From Lingula anatina (taxonomy: Eukaryota > Brachiopoda > Lingulata > Lingulida > Lingulidae): a stretch of 64,000 nucleotides of DNA. Below the pieces are notes generated by a model. It saw nothing but the letters and a program-made list of their open reading frames with translations. It had not been told where the DNA came from and did not search any database. The DNA is taken from positions 166,236 through 230,235 of the forward strand of contig NW_019775493.1 of NCBI RefSeq assembly GCF_001039355.2, read 5' to 3'. Both the position numbers and the translations under genes were made by a program. Of the stretch, positions 38,626 through 52,332 are shown piece by piece (positions within the stretch are counted from its first letter, which is position 1; each line of letters starts with the position of its first letter).

Positions 38626-39431
38626 GCTTTCACTAGAAGGTTGGGAAGAGAGGGATGGCAGCAGGCACGGGAGTTTAGCTGAGAGAGTAAGGTGACCCCA
38701 AAATTTTGTCAGTCACTGTGTCTTCTTGCCACTAGGCCTGCTACCTTAGGAGGTGGCATTTCATCTATCACAAACGAAACAAATATTTCATTTACACAAA
38801 GTTAACATCATTCTTTTTATGTACAGACACAGATTTTTTCAACACNTGCATCTGTTAGTGACCATGTTACCTGTTGTGCATGATTATAAATTAGCGTTGA
38901 CTGACTGTGCTATAATAAGCATACATTATTGCATCAAAATTGACAAAATGACCTATTTTGCATCTTTTTTTTTCTGTTTTTTGTCTGTACATTTGACAGC
39001 TTTGCTGCCTTGTTTTAAATAACAGACAATTGTTAGACTGACAAACCTTATTGCATATTATCTAAAACCAGTTCCACTTTACCATGAAGATTTCTACATG
39101 AAAAATAACCAGTTAGTTTAGCACCATTATATGACCATGGAATTTATTATACAGTGTATGCAAATATCTTAAAATCACTATCTATACTGAGCCTACTTAA
39201 CTTTACTTTAAGTTATGAAAACTGAAGATAAAAAAGTATAATGAGTTATATCATGAGGCGTATCTCATACTAATCAACTTTTAATGAACTTGATAAAACA
39301 ACGGACATTTGATTCTACATCTTATAAATCAATTTGTTCTAATAGTCGTTTCCCTCTCTATTGCTTGCATCTAATATTATATATTATTGTAAAGTGCTCT
39401 GAACAGAATCGAATTTTTATCATTTTCATTA
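38626..39431. other. intergenic DNA with an assembly gap
   Basis: Contains the single n at 38846; unlike the other joins I see no repeated flanks here. No exon recognised. Confidence 0.5.
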
Positions 39432-39437
39432 TTTATT
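39432..39437 (-). terminator. candidate polyadenylation signal of the M13 peptidase gene
   Basis: TTTATT on the plus strand reads AATAAA on the gene's strand, 115 bases after its stop codon. Confidence 0.5.
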
Positions 39438-39551
39438 ACACTGGTGACATATATTTCCATTTATGAATGGATTATCATGGATTTCTACCAATTAAACATT
39501 GCAAGCTGTTTCATATCTGCTTGACCGTTATCCCAGAAGTTCTCCGTTGTT

Positions 39552-42500
39552 CTAGAAAATCTTGCAAATCTTGGCAGGGGTCATAGGTGAGCCGAGACCA
39601 CATTTGTATGTTTCGGCAAATCCCTGCGTTTGAGAGGCGGGCCCTTGTCCTCTGTAAAATACCACAGAATAAAAATTAAATGACACCATACAAGACAAAA
39701 TTAAACCATAGACCTGAGACCATACAAGGCAAGATTTAACCATAGACCTGAGACCAGAACAAAATTAGAACCACACCATTCTGGATAGCCATTACCTTTA
39801 GGTTACTAATACTAAGTTTCAGTCTAAAAACGATACCAGGTCAGTCTCTATGGCGGAGAATGTTTTAGAATGAAGGAGTAGCGAATGCTAGTGCTTACCT
39901 CACTGCGAGAGGGGCGTGTACGCTGCTCAAGATGCTCAGCTTTAATCTCTCTAACCTAGTGTGGCCGCACCATAACTGAAATAATATAAAATCTTACAAA
40001 ATGTTCAATTCTAATTGTGCATGTTTATCAACGCAGTTGTTTTCAGGTTTTTAACTCACAAGTCTGGTTAAACTCATTTCTGCATGTACGCACACCTACG
40101 TGCACACAAACCGTAAATTACTTAAGAAACATTAAAGCTGATCTTTATAAGCCTAATCTTTTTTTTGTGTATATGAAATTACCATCCGTTTAACATTTTT
40201 TCGATCCCCTCTCTTTCAAACATTTAGTTCCTTGTTAGTATCAGGTGTTACAAAAGCTTATTAACGCGTGTACAACTGCACCAGAATAGCCTTACCGCTG
40301 AGTTTGCTATGAAAAACAACTCCTCTGGGGTTCTGTTCACTCCTGGCAGCATTTTCTCCGGGCCGTTTCTGGAGACCCACGTCTTGTAGGCCTGAAACAA
40401 TACACGATGCTCGTAAAATAATGTATTATAAACAGTGAATATACATGTAAATCATCCTGAAGATTTCATTGTCGGTTTTGAACTTACAGGAAAAAGATTA
40501 TGGAAGCAAAGACAAGGATTGATATTTTTCCGAAACAGTACTTTGAAGTAAGATATATATAATGATGTGTCAAATATTAATGCAGAAACAAATGCTAGTG
40601 CAAAAAAACAACGTTCTAAACTCCTATTATCTGAAAAATTCCCCATGTCTTCCCTTACCCCCAGTAATCGAATCAAGTTTTGCTCGCGATATTTGTCACT
40701 GCATAATATAATATAATATAATATAATATAATATAATATAATATAATATAATATAAACACGTTAAACACTCACCGCATAACCAACACGCAGTCCAACGGT
40801 GTCTGCGGTGTTTTCTGTTACAGTCAGTTCCCCATTTACCTATGTGTATGGACAAAAACCTGAATAAATGACTGGTTTATACATCATTATGTAATAACTG
40901 ATGGTCAGAATTTTTAGAAAGCATTAAAATTCTTATCTGCTATCATACACGATGGGTCTTTGGATTACTGAGTACCGTTTCTCAGAAGTACTTTAGGACC
41001 TCAGTTTTTTCAAGGTAGTCTAGTTTTACTTAGGTTTAGTCAATACACGTATATAACAGTACTCGCAAATGAAGTATTGAACGTTTTATAAGAAGAAAGC
41101 AATGAGAACATTTTAAGACCAATGATCACTTTATTTAAGTGGACTATTGCTTGCAGCTTTACCCTGAACTGAAGCAGACCAAGCATTTTGAACTAGAAAT
41201 CAAAAACCAACAATTATTGTGAAATTGGTTATGTAGAAATTGGTTTTGCAGTCAACTGTCAAGCTTTTTACCTGGAATCCGGAGACTTCGTATTTGGAAA
41301 AATAAGTGGAAAAGCATTCTGTGGCTTCTTCATATGCTTTTCGAGATTCATTGGTCCACCAGTTTTGCAATTTACCATCCTTGTCGTATTGAGAGCCTTT
41401 AAAAAAAGGTCGAATTGTGGCAAATTCAGAAAGAATCGTTTCTTCTTAGTCTTAGATAGAGCAATTTTTTTATATTTTATCACTGAAAATAATATTGTAC
41501 GATAATAAACACTAAATAAATGAATGATTGGGTCATGAATTAAAAACAATAATTTCTGTGAGAAATTAGGCTTATTTCCTACAGCATAAAACATATCGAA
41601 ACTAGTTTTTAAAACTTGTTGTGATGCTCCCTACCTCTTTTATCAAAAGCATGCGTTATTTCATGTCCTACAATCATTCCAATGCTCGCATACTTCATTG
41701 CTCTGAAAAAGTGCGGTCAGCATACTTGACTTAAAATCTAATAATAATATACAAGACCTCAAGACCAAATATTCATCCTATCCTAAGATGAACATCTAAA
41801 TTGTCCACAGTATCAGTATCACTCCATTTAAAGAGAATATTGGGTTTGTTAACACCATCTTTCCACCTTAAGTTCATTTATGAAAGCGGCCCAAGATACC
41901 AAGGATATAAACTGAAAGTGTTACAAGCGTTAATAAATTGTTAAATTCGGCTGTTCGGTGAGAGGTAATTACACAGCGATTTGTAATTGGCAGTTCTAGT
42001 AAAATTTTGCTGGTACTGAGAATTATGTATTAAATATTAACAGGACAGTTTGCAGAGAAATTTGAACAGAACTGAAGTGTGGAGCTGGGAAGCCTACCTT
42101 GTGAAATAAGGAGCATAAAATGGTGGCTGCAAAATACCGGCAAGGAAAACTGAAAACAAAATAAAGGGTCTTGATATTTAATTTCTTCGCCGATTTAAGG
42201 ACTATTTGCGTGGTCTTCGTTGATAAAAGAACGTCTGTCATCAATCACACGAATAAAAGAAAAGGAATATATATATATATATGGCGACACAATCTTACAA
42301 AAAAATAATAATTATGATAAAAATAATTTAAAGTGTCTACATAAAGTTGCTATTTCGATTTAATATTCGTATATATCACACAATTAAGTGAAGAAAAGAT
42401 GTGTCCGGTTATCCATAATGTATATCCTCTCATTTTTGAAAAATACCAGAAGGTCTTAAAAAGGGATCATAGTGTAACCCATTCATTGAAATAAGCATGC

Positions 42501-45500
42501 GGGCTTTTTTCTACCGAGCTAATTTTCATTTTCTTGGCCTGGCGTAAAACGCACGCACAGGGCACTATAGGCACTGTTAGAAATATTCGTCGTGTATAAC
42601 AATTGCGATACTTGATGGAACGAAACTCGCGGATGCTGACTACTTCATCAAGCAGAATGTTATTTTCATATTCGATACAAACCCATTTCATTATGCTTTG
42701 AGCTATAGTAGGCGTTCACATCAATGGGCTTTAAAAACCATCTATAAAGACAAGAAAATCACACGATAGAAATACATATACGCGTATACGTGCATGTGCG
42801 ACACCACCTACACAACTGAATCGCATTTAGCTACATGTATCTTGAATCCTACAAAAGTATTCAAACTTACAAAGAGATAAAAAGACAAATAACCATCTCT
42901 TTATAAATGCCTCAAAATTCTTAAAGGGACAAAAAAGTTTAAGCAATACGATCTAATAGGCCTATTATAAATACTTGATTAATCGTTTAAGGCAGCGTGA
43001 GACTCACTTTTCTTTATCAACTGGTTTCTTGAACTCCTCTTGCTGATAAGCACGTGCTCCACGGAAGGCGTCAATTTTATTTTGAAAATGGCAGTCGGAG
43101 CATTTGATTTCATACTGAAAATTGAAAGGGGTTTGGTTAAAAATACACGGACACACAAGAATTATCTTTTAGAGAAATAAAAATTAATTTACCGCCACAG
43201 TGTAGAGTCATAGTTGAAAATGCACGTTTCCAATATGGATTTAACAAACATTAACTTAACGAGGGGCATAGCACCCATATGCTGTGGTGGCCATAGTTAA
43301 CCCAACTTATTGTTTAATTTGTGGTATAGGTTAAATTATTACATTATAGATATGATAATGAATATATGTTTTTGTGTATCAGAATTCTGTAATTCTGAGA
43401 TGTTGCGTAAAGTTATCTGGTTGCTGCATTCACTTATTGCTTATTATAATATTTAATAACACTTTAATGTCGATAATAAATGGGCCTATTTTTCACCAGC
43501 TCAATCGAAGTTGTCTCCCTTACTTATAATTTTACCATAAGCCAGCATAAATGTGTTTAAAGATACACAACCTACTTGTCTGTATCTAAGATCCATGTGA
43601 GTGTCGTTGAGCATGAAGTCTGGAAACCCGATCTTTTTGTACTGTATGGCCTCCAGCTGGAATTATGAAAATGTTACTGTGGTTATTGTGCTCAAAGTTA
43701 CCATACATATATTTCCCGTACTTTACCCCAAAATATAATGATAGTTATTACTTTTAACGAGTGCAATTTTTTATTGCAACGCAGTTTAAGTAGAAATGCA
43801 ATCAATAACAGAGTGATTATTTTGTCTTAAAATTGTCGAATTTAAATAACAGTAGCCACGGTTTAAACTTCATCCGCGGCCTGTCGTTCCTAAAAACCGG
43901 ACGCCCCTTCAAATAATCCTGGATCCCCCCTGTAATGGTTATATAGTAATAGCTTATTGAGTACTAAATGTTAACAAATAAAAAAGTTAGCTTAATTATG
44001 CGCATGAAAGACTCAGAAATAGCAGAAGGTAAAATGACTTCTGCTAGTGATGTGCATTTCGTTTCCTAAAGCTTAAAAAAGTCCACAGATGTAAAAGTTC
44101 CCAGAGCAACTTTTCTTCAAGTATGATTAGGCCACATCAAAGGCAATAATCATTGCTTGAATTTTCATTTCAAGTTTACCAACATTTTGAAGCTGTGGCA
44201 GTGATTTTATCAAGGATGCGAAGTCATGTTCTGCAGTTTTTAAGTCCTACCTTTGCTTTGGCGTTTTTCTTGGTAGGATCGTCCATGAATGTCAGTTGGT
44301 CAATGCGTTCCTCGTACACTTGCAAAATATCCTTTATCATGTCTATTATCTGTGATAAACAAATGAGTTTAATGCTCTTAGTTGTATTTGCTGTCTGTTT
44401 CGCTCAAACATTTCTTATGTCACAACATAAGTTAAAGTATTTGCCAATAATTGCAAAATATATAAACGAACCGATTTCCATGGTGTATCAAATGTGTGTG
44501 TGTGTGTGTGTGTGTGTGTTCACAGACATCTTCGAATCTTGAATTTCTTACCTCTTCCTTGGATTCCTTAGAAAAGTGCTTCCTGATATACAGTGAGGAT
44601 AACCCATCGCCCATCATATTACCAACGTACGTCACACATTTCTCCCAACGCTCTTTCGGACCAGCCCCTATTTTGAAAAAAAAAAAAAAAAGATTGGTTT
44701 TCAATAATATTGTTGTTTTTTTTAATTGTTAAATTCTGGGTGAATTTTAATAATGACTTTTGATGAATCTTTCCTTGAGTCTAGGAACATATGACTAGCT
44801 AAATGTTCGAAGACGAAACACGTGCAATTTTTCGTCAAAACCTAAGAGTTTAAACTACAAACTACAATAGTCACAAAAGCACATGTTCGTACTAAAAATT
44901 ACAGAAAAGTGTATTGTCCTAGTGAAAAGACTTTTAAAACATACACCCATATAAAATATAAGAATTACCATAAAATGTTCTCCTGAATTCGTCTCTCGCC
45001 TTTTCAAATTCCTTTGACAAAGTTACCGCGTGCTTTTGCACCAAAGCCCAAACGAGGTATTGGCTGAGGATGCTGAAAAAAAGTGAAAATCATGCTGTTA
45101 CAAAGGTTAAAGATCGCAACAGAATTAGCCGAAAATAAACGGTTAGTTTTTTGCCTCTGTGCTACATAGATCAATTATTCCATTAAGCGGTTTGGCTTTT
45201 TTTCTCTTTCAGTTGGATGGAATTCAGGTAACCATTTTATTTGCTGCCAACAAAGTTTTGATCTGAAGCTAATGTATGGCGATGATTACATAATTTAACA
45301 CGTATTTGATCCAAACAAAGATGACTTTTGGATAGCAGAGGGTTTCTTTGGCGCGTCCGTTCCTGCACCGCCGAAATCGAGGAGCGATCGTTTTCGTTTC
45401 ACTTCGTCAATATCGCATTGGTTGTGCGTGTATACTTTCAAACTTTGCTAAGTAAAAATAGCGTCAATGCTTTACTTAAAAAAGAAAAATTTGTTGTCGA

Positions 45501-48500
45501 ACTAGTACTTGTTTTATAGGACGAATAAAATAACCTAAATAAGTACGTATGTTAAGATACTTCATGGTATATTACCACTTCATGGTATAAATGCTCTGAT
45601 TTTACTGTCAAATCGACTTCATAGGATAAAATGCGACTTCATCTCCATACGTATGACGGTCAGATAACAGGACATATCTGTTTCCAAAGTTCAAAATGAA
45701 ATAAGTTCAGACATTTCAGTAATCCATATGTAAGACAGATAATTGATTCCATGCTACTGAAAGCAAATGGAAACTAAGTGTTTATCATTAATCATAGACT
45801 AAATCCATTACTTATATTCAAGTCTCCATCAATAACTACCTTGAATCCGTCCTGTCAATCAGTGCTGAAAGTTTCGTCATGTATTCTTTATTGAATACTA
45901 TAACAGCAGTACGGCGGTCAACCTCCACGTCTATTGTGGCCAGGATCTGGGTCCAGTTGATCTGCACAACAAAGAATGTATTGGACACGTGTTTGAACAC
46001 AATATACACAATATACACCCCATTCAATGACACGTGTTTGAACACAATATACACAATATACACCCCATCATCAACACATGTATCAACTATGAGCAACAAT
46101 GGGCGACATCAACATCATCGAGAAAAATTTAAATGAATAATCGTATAATTAAATTAACAACACAAAAATAAAGGATGTCCGAAATAGTGATAAATAAATA
46201 TATTTGTATGAATGAAAAAAAGATGAATGAATAAAATACATTAAACTGATAAAATAATCAGTAGTGGATAAACAGTGATAACTTATAAATAAATGAAGTA
46301 AATAAATAAGAATGAAAAACTTACTAACTATGATAAATAAATAAATAGATATATAAATAATTAAATGAATAAACAAATGGTTTTCATAATAAAATTTTCT
46401 TGAGGTTGATATGATACGTGTGTGATATATTCTGAAATAATAATGATACTTTTATCATTTTAAAAGCAGATTGAGTTCACAAATATATGGGAGGAGTCGT
46501 AACTGATAAGAAGTAACCTACTCACTGAAAATTCCAACAGCATGAAGGCTTTTGGTCTTTAAAAAAGTGGACGATAGTCTTGTCCTAGTTCTGCGAATAA
46601 CGTTAATATATGTACATGCATATCGTTACGTCAAACGAGCACTCTATCGGACAGCATTGCATATTCACTTTACGTTTTCATATTTTATGTTTGGCACCGG
46701 AGTTACCTGAGGAAGAAGACTGTGAAGGTCTTCCACAGTAATTTTGTTATATCGAAGACTAGGATCCAAATTTTCTGGGGCATCAGACGGAAACGAAATC
46801 TAAAATTAAAAAAGTTACACCATTCTGAGCACTGACAATAAGAAGTATGGCACATTGAAAAACTTTAAAAATCTGAAAATAAGTTTCAATTCAATATTTA
46901 CTCGTTTAACTTAATTTGGAAATAAAAAATGAAAAAGACAAAAAATATTGTTCTTGATGCCATATTGAATCATCTGTAATTTGACACCCCTTATATTTCC
47001 ATCCATTTAGTAAACCTTTAACTTAAACATCTTCTCTGTTTTGCCATAGCTCACCCTGAGTTTCAGATGTCATTGGAAACGCCTCTACCAACAGCAGGTG
47101 TTCTAAAAAGGCTTTTCACCTTTAAAACTCGGGGTTCAATATCCATTAAGTTGGCACATGCACATTACTTAAGTGACTCACGTTTGCCAATTCCCTTTCA
47201 AAGTCGAACACCTCGTTGGCAAAATCAGTGGCGTTTTCCTTCGTTGCGCCCAGCAGTTCAGCCAGTGTCGTCATGTAGGTCTTGTAACCCTTTATGAACT
47301 TACTTTCGGTTTCATTTTCGAAGTAATACTCTCTGTCTCTCATTCCGAGCCTCTTTTGATTGATCTGAAAGTACAAAAATAACCAAAATCGTTTGGTTTT
47401 ATGTTTCCCGCTAGAGAGGGAACAACTTGTTCATTTGTCTTCTCTGATCAGGGAAGGACACGATGCAGAAAACCTTCTATGCCTTAATTGGCTCTGGGTC
47501 ATGTTACAAGTCCATTCTCAGTCTGTAGTAGAGAAGAAAGTTATATGAAAAATAATTATTGGATCTGCAGGTAATTATATGAACACTGAAAAAAATCCTT
47601 GAAGCTGATAGAGAAACAATGGTAAAAGCATTGATTTAATGCATCTAGCTTAAAGGGTGCATTTTATAGCACGTGTTCCAAAAGGCCGCCATTGCGCTGA
47701 CGACACGCTTGAATTCGACGAGCAAAGTTATCAATCACCTTGACTTACTATTCTTTCGGTATGTCACGTTTCTTGACAGGAGACGTTCGATTTAACCTGC
47801 ATGTCCATAATTTTGTGTGATTTAAATGCCTTTTTGTTGTAGGGATAAATGTTAACATATCTAAAGCTGAAACGCTTTCCAGTAATAGACATTTAGTATC
47901 AACAATGAGCAACATTACACACGAGTGTATAAATAAATAAATAAATAAATAGATAAAGTGTGCAACTGAGCATGTTTACTTTATTACAATTCTTAATTGT
48001 ATGTTGTATGTCTCGAAGCTTACCATTATAATATTGACATCTGGTGACTTGTCGTCTGCCTTCATGCTTATTCCAACGAAGGACTGAACGAAATAATCGT
48101 ACAGGAGGGTGGTCACACTGTCCCGTAAACTCCAATTGCTTTGATCCCAAGTACCTTTAAAATAAACGACATTCTTCAACTCTCTATTTATGAGCCTAAA
48201 CCGTAAATCTACAAATCTCATCAAAGAAGCGGTTTTATGAGAGAGGCAAATTCTATCATTATTGTAACGGCTATAGGTGTATAAAATGGGAAAATGATTT
48301 GAGAAGAATTACCTATGGTTTTCCAACCACCTGCCTTGCTGATGGCTTCAAGAAGCGGTTTCGCACCGACTCGGTCGATGGCATTCGTGTCCATGCAACT
48401 TAGATAAAGTAACTTAACTTTCCTCTCAAATGATTCGCTAGAATTCCGCTCCGAAGGTTTCTGTAAAATCTCTTTGTTTTTCGACTTGATTTTCTTGTCA

Positions 48501-50852
48501 AATAAATTAAAGTTGTTCCAACTGAAAAGATAGCAACTATATTGTGATTATCATGCTAAAATTAATTGTTTATACCGTAACATATAACAGAACTAACACT
48601 TAGTGCATGTTTCACTTCATTTTCGGAGTCTGTTTGGGTCCTAGCTTCAGCCAATAAAAAGTCGGCTCGAGATGGCTTTTGTTTTGCAATTGTCTTGCTA
48701 CTCTGTCCAGGGAGGAAAAAACAAAGATGGTATATGCACGCTATATGCTGATATGCAGGCGCAAATTCAAATTGTAACTATCCTGAAAAGACAAAGATTT
48801 TACTCTCAGTGGTGACAATCAAGGTACGTCAAAACATATTATTGGCCAATCCTTCCTGAGGCGCTCTTATCCTAACATCGAAAAGTTGATATTACGTTGT
48901 CCGCTATTACATGCGATATTAGTAGAAAAAAAAAAATAATAATAAAATCTCAAGATAGGGATGGACCGAATAATGCCGCATAAAACCGCATAATGTATTT
49001 TTCCTCTTGGCTAAGCGGAGTAGAGAGATGTGGTGATATTTTTGTTTCCAACTCCGCCTAACCACATGGGGAGCGGCTGGACCGACAATCCCTTTTCTAA
49101 ATTTGTAATCTTTCGTGAGAATATACATTAAAAATTGACCTTTTACCTGAAATGTCCCTTGAAGTAATTTAAGTTCAAAAATTCAAAATAATAATCAATG
49201 TAATCGCTTTCTGAAGTGATAACGCTCTTATGGAGGGGAAATTGTTTGACGTCATAATATAATAAATGAATAAAGGATGGTTGTGCTTGTAAAAAGACAG
49301 TTTCAGCAAACCTAGTATTCCGTGGCGGATTTGGGGGGGGGGGGGGGTCAGGGGAATCCTGACCCCCTTCGATTTCTGAAAAAAATTACACAGAATTACC
49401 CTAGGTTCTAGATTCCGGTATTGCCAGCTCGATCTTGATTTCATATATAACCCAAAGCGACTCCACCACAAGGTATATTTAGCAAGCTAGCTTTTACGTT
49501 GCTCTGACGCTCAGGGTACACAGAATTAGTCCCCTTTTGAAATTTGAAATTCGACTAGCTGAATGATAGTGCTAAACCGTACAAAATGGCACCGTTCGCT
49601 CTCTAAAATACCAAAAATTATCGGGGCCCTTCAGCGGGCCCTGAACCCCAAGCCAAAGGGGGAGGGGTGGGGGAGTCTGCCCCTCCCCCTCCCTTCAAAT
49701 AATCCTGGATCTGCCCCTGGTATTACCATATTTGCAATGTCAATGTAATGTCTTGGCTATATCAATTCAAAAACTAAACACCGTAAATGTTTTCAGAGCG
49801 ACATGTTAAAGGTCAGTAGAGGGCGATAGTGAGTTCTTCATGCTGATTTGTAAAACAGCTATGCATGCAAAATAAGGAAATAAATAGGAAAAAAATACCA
49901 TATGAAACGTCAATGTTGCATGTCTTGGCAATATCAATTTAGTATCTATGTGTTTCTAGTGAAGAGTTCAGTTGGGGTCGCTCTTTACAAAGCACGTCAT
50001 TACTACCCACTACCAGGATCACATATTTTATGATGTAGGGTACATTTTAATCTGTGAATATCTGATGAAAAATCAATCTGTGGTTCTGGTAGGGGGCGAG
50101 TTATTACTGCAAAGGGATGATAAGAATAAAGGAAAGAATTAATGGCACATATAAAACATTTTTTATTTGTAAAACTAGTGCAACTCTCGCATTTTAGTAA
50201 ACCACTACTTTCTAATCTTGGCTCAAAATAAATTGTTCACTACGGTACTTCCTTTTCATTTTTCACGTTGCCACATGTACACGTATAAAAGTTCACGAAC
50301 AAAGAATGCCGAGACTTCTGCACCCATGTGCGTGTAGTTGTAAAATTCATTACTACATCTATGTTAACCAAAATACAATTGAAAAAATAATGAAACGTGC
50401 AACAAAATTCTCTACACCAACTGGTCTTTATTAAGAATGTAACGCCAAGCCTACCTGCTTTGGGAGTCCGGAATTGGGTTCTTCTTTAACCATCCATCAC
50501 ACGAAAAACGAAAAAAATCTTCGCAGGGATCGACAGAGACGTTGATGTTTGACAAAATTGCATCCGCAGATTTAATACATTCTTGTGTCATACAATAAAG
50601 GGACGCGGCTCTGGGTGGCAATGTCGTCTGCGAAGTTAAACTCGAGGGGAATATGTGAACCAAACCGTATACCCCAAGGACCAAAATCAAGACCAACAAA
50701 ACTACGGCAACAGCGCAGAAAAAGAGGACAAAACCCAAACATTTCTCTCTCGAAGTCCATCTTCTGCCCTCTTGTTTAGGTTCTGTAAGATTGGTCTTGC
50801 TGTTAAAATCCATTTCCATTTCATTTGCGTTTTCGTGCGGCGATTCCGACAT
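39552..50852 (-). CDS. M13 family metallopeptidase (neprilysin/ECE-like), 19 exons
   Basis: Minus-strand exons: 50852-50455, 48521-48313, 48154-48024, 47364-47182, 46799-46707, 45961-45840, 45072-44969, 44667-44552, 44349-44251, 43656-43576, 43114-43008, 42741-42683, 42149-42098, 41702-41635, 41396-41272, 40839-40774, 40391-40296, 39975-39899, 39651-39552. They give 761 residues with consistent phases, the usual length for the family. Type II topology: cytoplasmic tail, anchor at about residues 39-65, then an ectodomain. Catalytic features: VNAYY (about 556-560, substrate binding), HEITH (about 598-602, zinc ligands and catalytic Glu) and ENTAD (about 658-662, third zinc ligand Glu and Asp). 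The end FAETYKCGLGSPM...CKIF contains the conserved C-terminal disulphide Cys. Such enzymes cleave peptide hormones at the cell surface; the substrate here is unknown. The match does not separate NEP from ECE-type members. Exon 2 has Leu where copy B has the more typical Lys before SCMDT. Confidence 0.93.
40703..40755. repeat. (ATAAT)n pentanucleotide microsatellite
   Basis: About ten ATAAT units in the peptidase intron, ending 19 bases from an exon boundary at 40774. Confidence 0.9.
43885..43942. mobile_element. solitary end of the CAGGGGCGGAT-type element
   Basis: GCCCCTTCAAATAATCCTGG followed by ATCCCCCCTG matches the right end of the MITE at 49320-49719. No matching left end or target duplication was found, so it is a fragment in the M13 peptidase intron. 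Confidence 0.5.
45985..46066. repeat. 37-38-bp direct tandem repeat, two copies
   Basis: The unit beginning CACGTGTTTGAACACAATAT and ending ACACCCCAT occurs twice with a short spacer, just upstream (gene sense) of M13 exon 6. It includes a CACGTG E-box-like core in each copy. Confidence 0.85.
49320..49719. mobile_element. 400-bp hAT-like MITE with GTATT target-site duplication
   Basis: Left terminus CCGTGGCGGAT; right terminus ATCTGCCCCTG, reverse complement CAGGGGCAGAT. Flanked by GTATT at 49315-49319 and 49720-49724. Same terminal type and same 5-bp duplication length as the element at 19676-19843. It contains G- and C-rich tracts and no transposase. It lies in intron 1 of the M13 gene. 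Confidence 0.8.
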
Positions 50853-51939
50853 CTTGCGATAATATTCAGCAACACTTTGTTTAGCGTTTGTTGCTTCAAA
50901 TCCTTTTGAGATATGCCTTCATAGCAACAGGATTTTTATTTGAAAGATTAGTCACCACATTTAGGTGAATGTCTTTGTGCACGCGAATTTCGTTCAAGAA
51001 ACAAATGTAAAGTGGGGTACTTCATTATAGGTCCTGATAACCGATTATGTACTATATACATTTTTGTATATAGATGGGGTACGCGGTAATAATTGGCCTA
51101 CAAAGCCGTTGTGCATTTAACAAGAGCGATAATTAGAGAGGAAAATGGGTTACTTGATATCAAAAATGTATGTATTATGAGAGAGAGAGAGAGAGAGATG
51201 ACAAACAGACTGACAAATAGACAAGCATGACCTGATAGGCTTGCAGCCGCAAAAATGAAAGTAAGAAACGAAACGGAAAACTTATACACTGTATTTCCGT
51301 TCAAATGACACTTTGACGAATAATTGTTTGCTCTTTCTTCAGTAATTTACAACGTCTTGTGAAACCATTGGTACAATTTCATTATCTTAATATCATTTAC
51401 ATATTAAATTTTTGTACAGACAATCTTCGTTTGTGAAAAAAAAACTTTGCTGGCGAGATACCTGTGAATTATTGCCATAATACGACCTCAATGTGTCTTT
51501 ATATGGTTAAAAACATTTTACATTTTACATGGTTGTACATAAAACAATGCGATTTGAAAAGAAGCACATACAATTCATAATGGTGAGAAATGGAGATGGA
51601 TTTCAATCCTCCCCGGCGAATTTGAATAACTTATGAAAATCATACTAGAATACAGAGTTTACATTAAACAAATAAGGCACAGTCATTACGGAAAAAAACT
51701 TGAAAATTTCGTCACTTAAAAATTAATTAATATTTTCAAATGCATGAATCCGACATGACCACATAAGGTGACAAAACTTTTCAAAATTATCGAGACGGCA
51801 GAGAGTAATCTTCGAACAAAAATTTCAAGACCGACTAAATTTTCTAGTTTTTAATTTTTAACAATACTGGTCATTATAAGGTAAAAGCAAAAACGCAATC
51901 AGTACATAGTTCCTCGCCAATGGAAAACGACGTGGTGTC

Positions 51940-52126
51940 TCAAATCTTGATTGGTAGTGAAGACGATCACTCTGTCAATTTTTGAGACAATGTATACTAA
52001 TTCATAAAGCCAATAAATTGGTAGTGAAGATGCTCAATTCTGTCAAATTTGAGACAATGTTTATATTCATTAAGCCAATCAATTGGCAGTGAAGACGACC
52101 AGTTTAGTCAATTTAGAGACGATGAC
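51940..52126. repeat. 65-bp tandem repeat including the caspase 3' coding end (A)
   Basis: Three units of about 65 bases run from 3' flank into the caspase last exon. Each contains TGGnAGTGAAGA, then GTCAA, then TTGAGACnATG. On the gene strand the coding unit ends KLTKLVVFTAN and a flanking unit reads NLTELSIFTTN, so the noncoding units are diverged copies of the C-terminal codons. Confidence 0.8.
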
Positions 52127-52332
52127 AGGCACCTGTTTCTTCTCATGGAGTGCTGGGTTACCCATGCCTGATGTAGGACTGTATGTTTTGGAGGTGAACT
52201 CCTTAGCCATGTGATTACTTGCTCTTGTCAATATTCTTATGAGATCCATTCCACTACTATAATGCTCATTCAACTTTGAACAGAGGCTTATTATGAAATA
52301 AGATCCATGTGGTCCTTTGAATGAGAAATATC
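52079..52332 (-). CDS. caspase last exon in segment A (isolated)
   Basis: An intact 254-base exon equivalent to 57425-57172. It encodes the p10 C-terminus GYFSFKGPHGSYFIISLC through KKQVPVIVSKLTKL to the stop. No other caspase exon follows before the n at 52691. If A and B are alleles, this is the other haplotype's copy of the same exon. Confidence 0.85.

Noticed and set aside
42467-42691. 74-codon minus-strand open frame as a separate gene
   Set aside because: Its start merely overlaps the short M13 exon 12 (42683-42741); the remainder is intron.
45879-46136. 85-codon plus-strand open frame
   Set aside because: It is antisense to M13 exon 6 and runs through the 37-base tandem repeat.
49325-49346. 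G-rich tract as a regulatory G-quadruplex
   Set aside because: It is part of the internal sequence of the hAT-like MITE and a homopolymer prone to sequencing error; nothing ties it to regulation.
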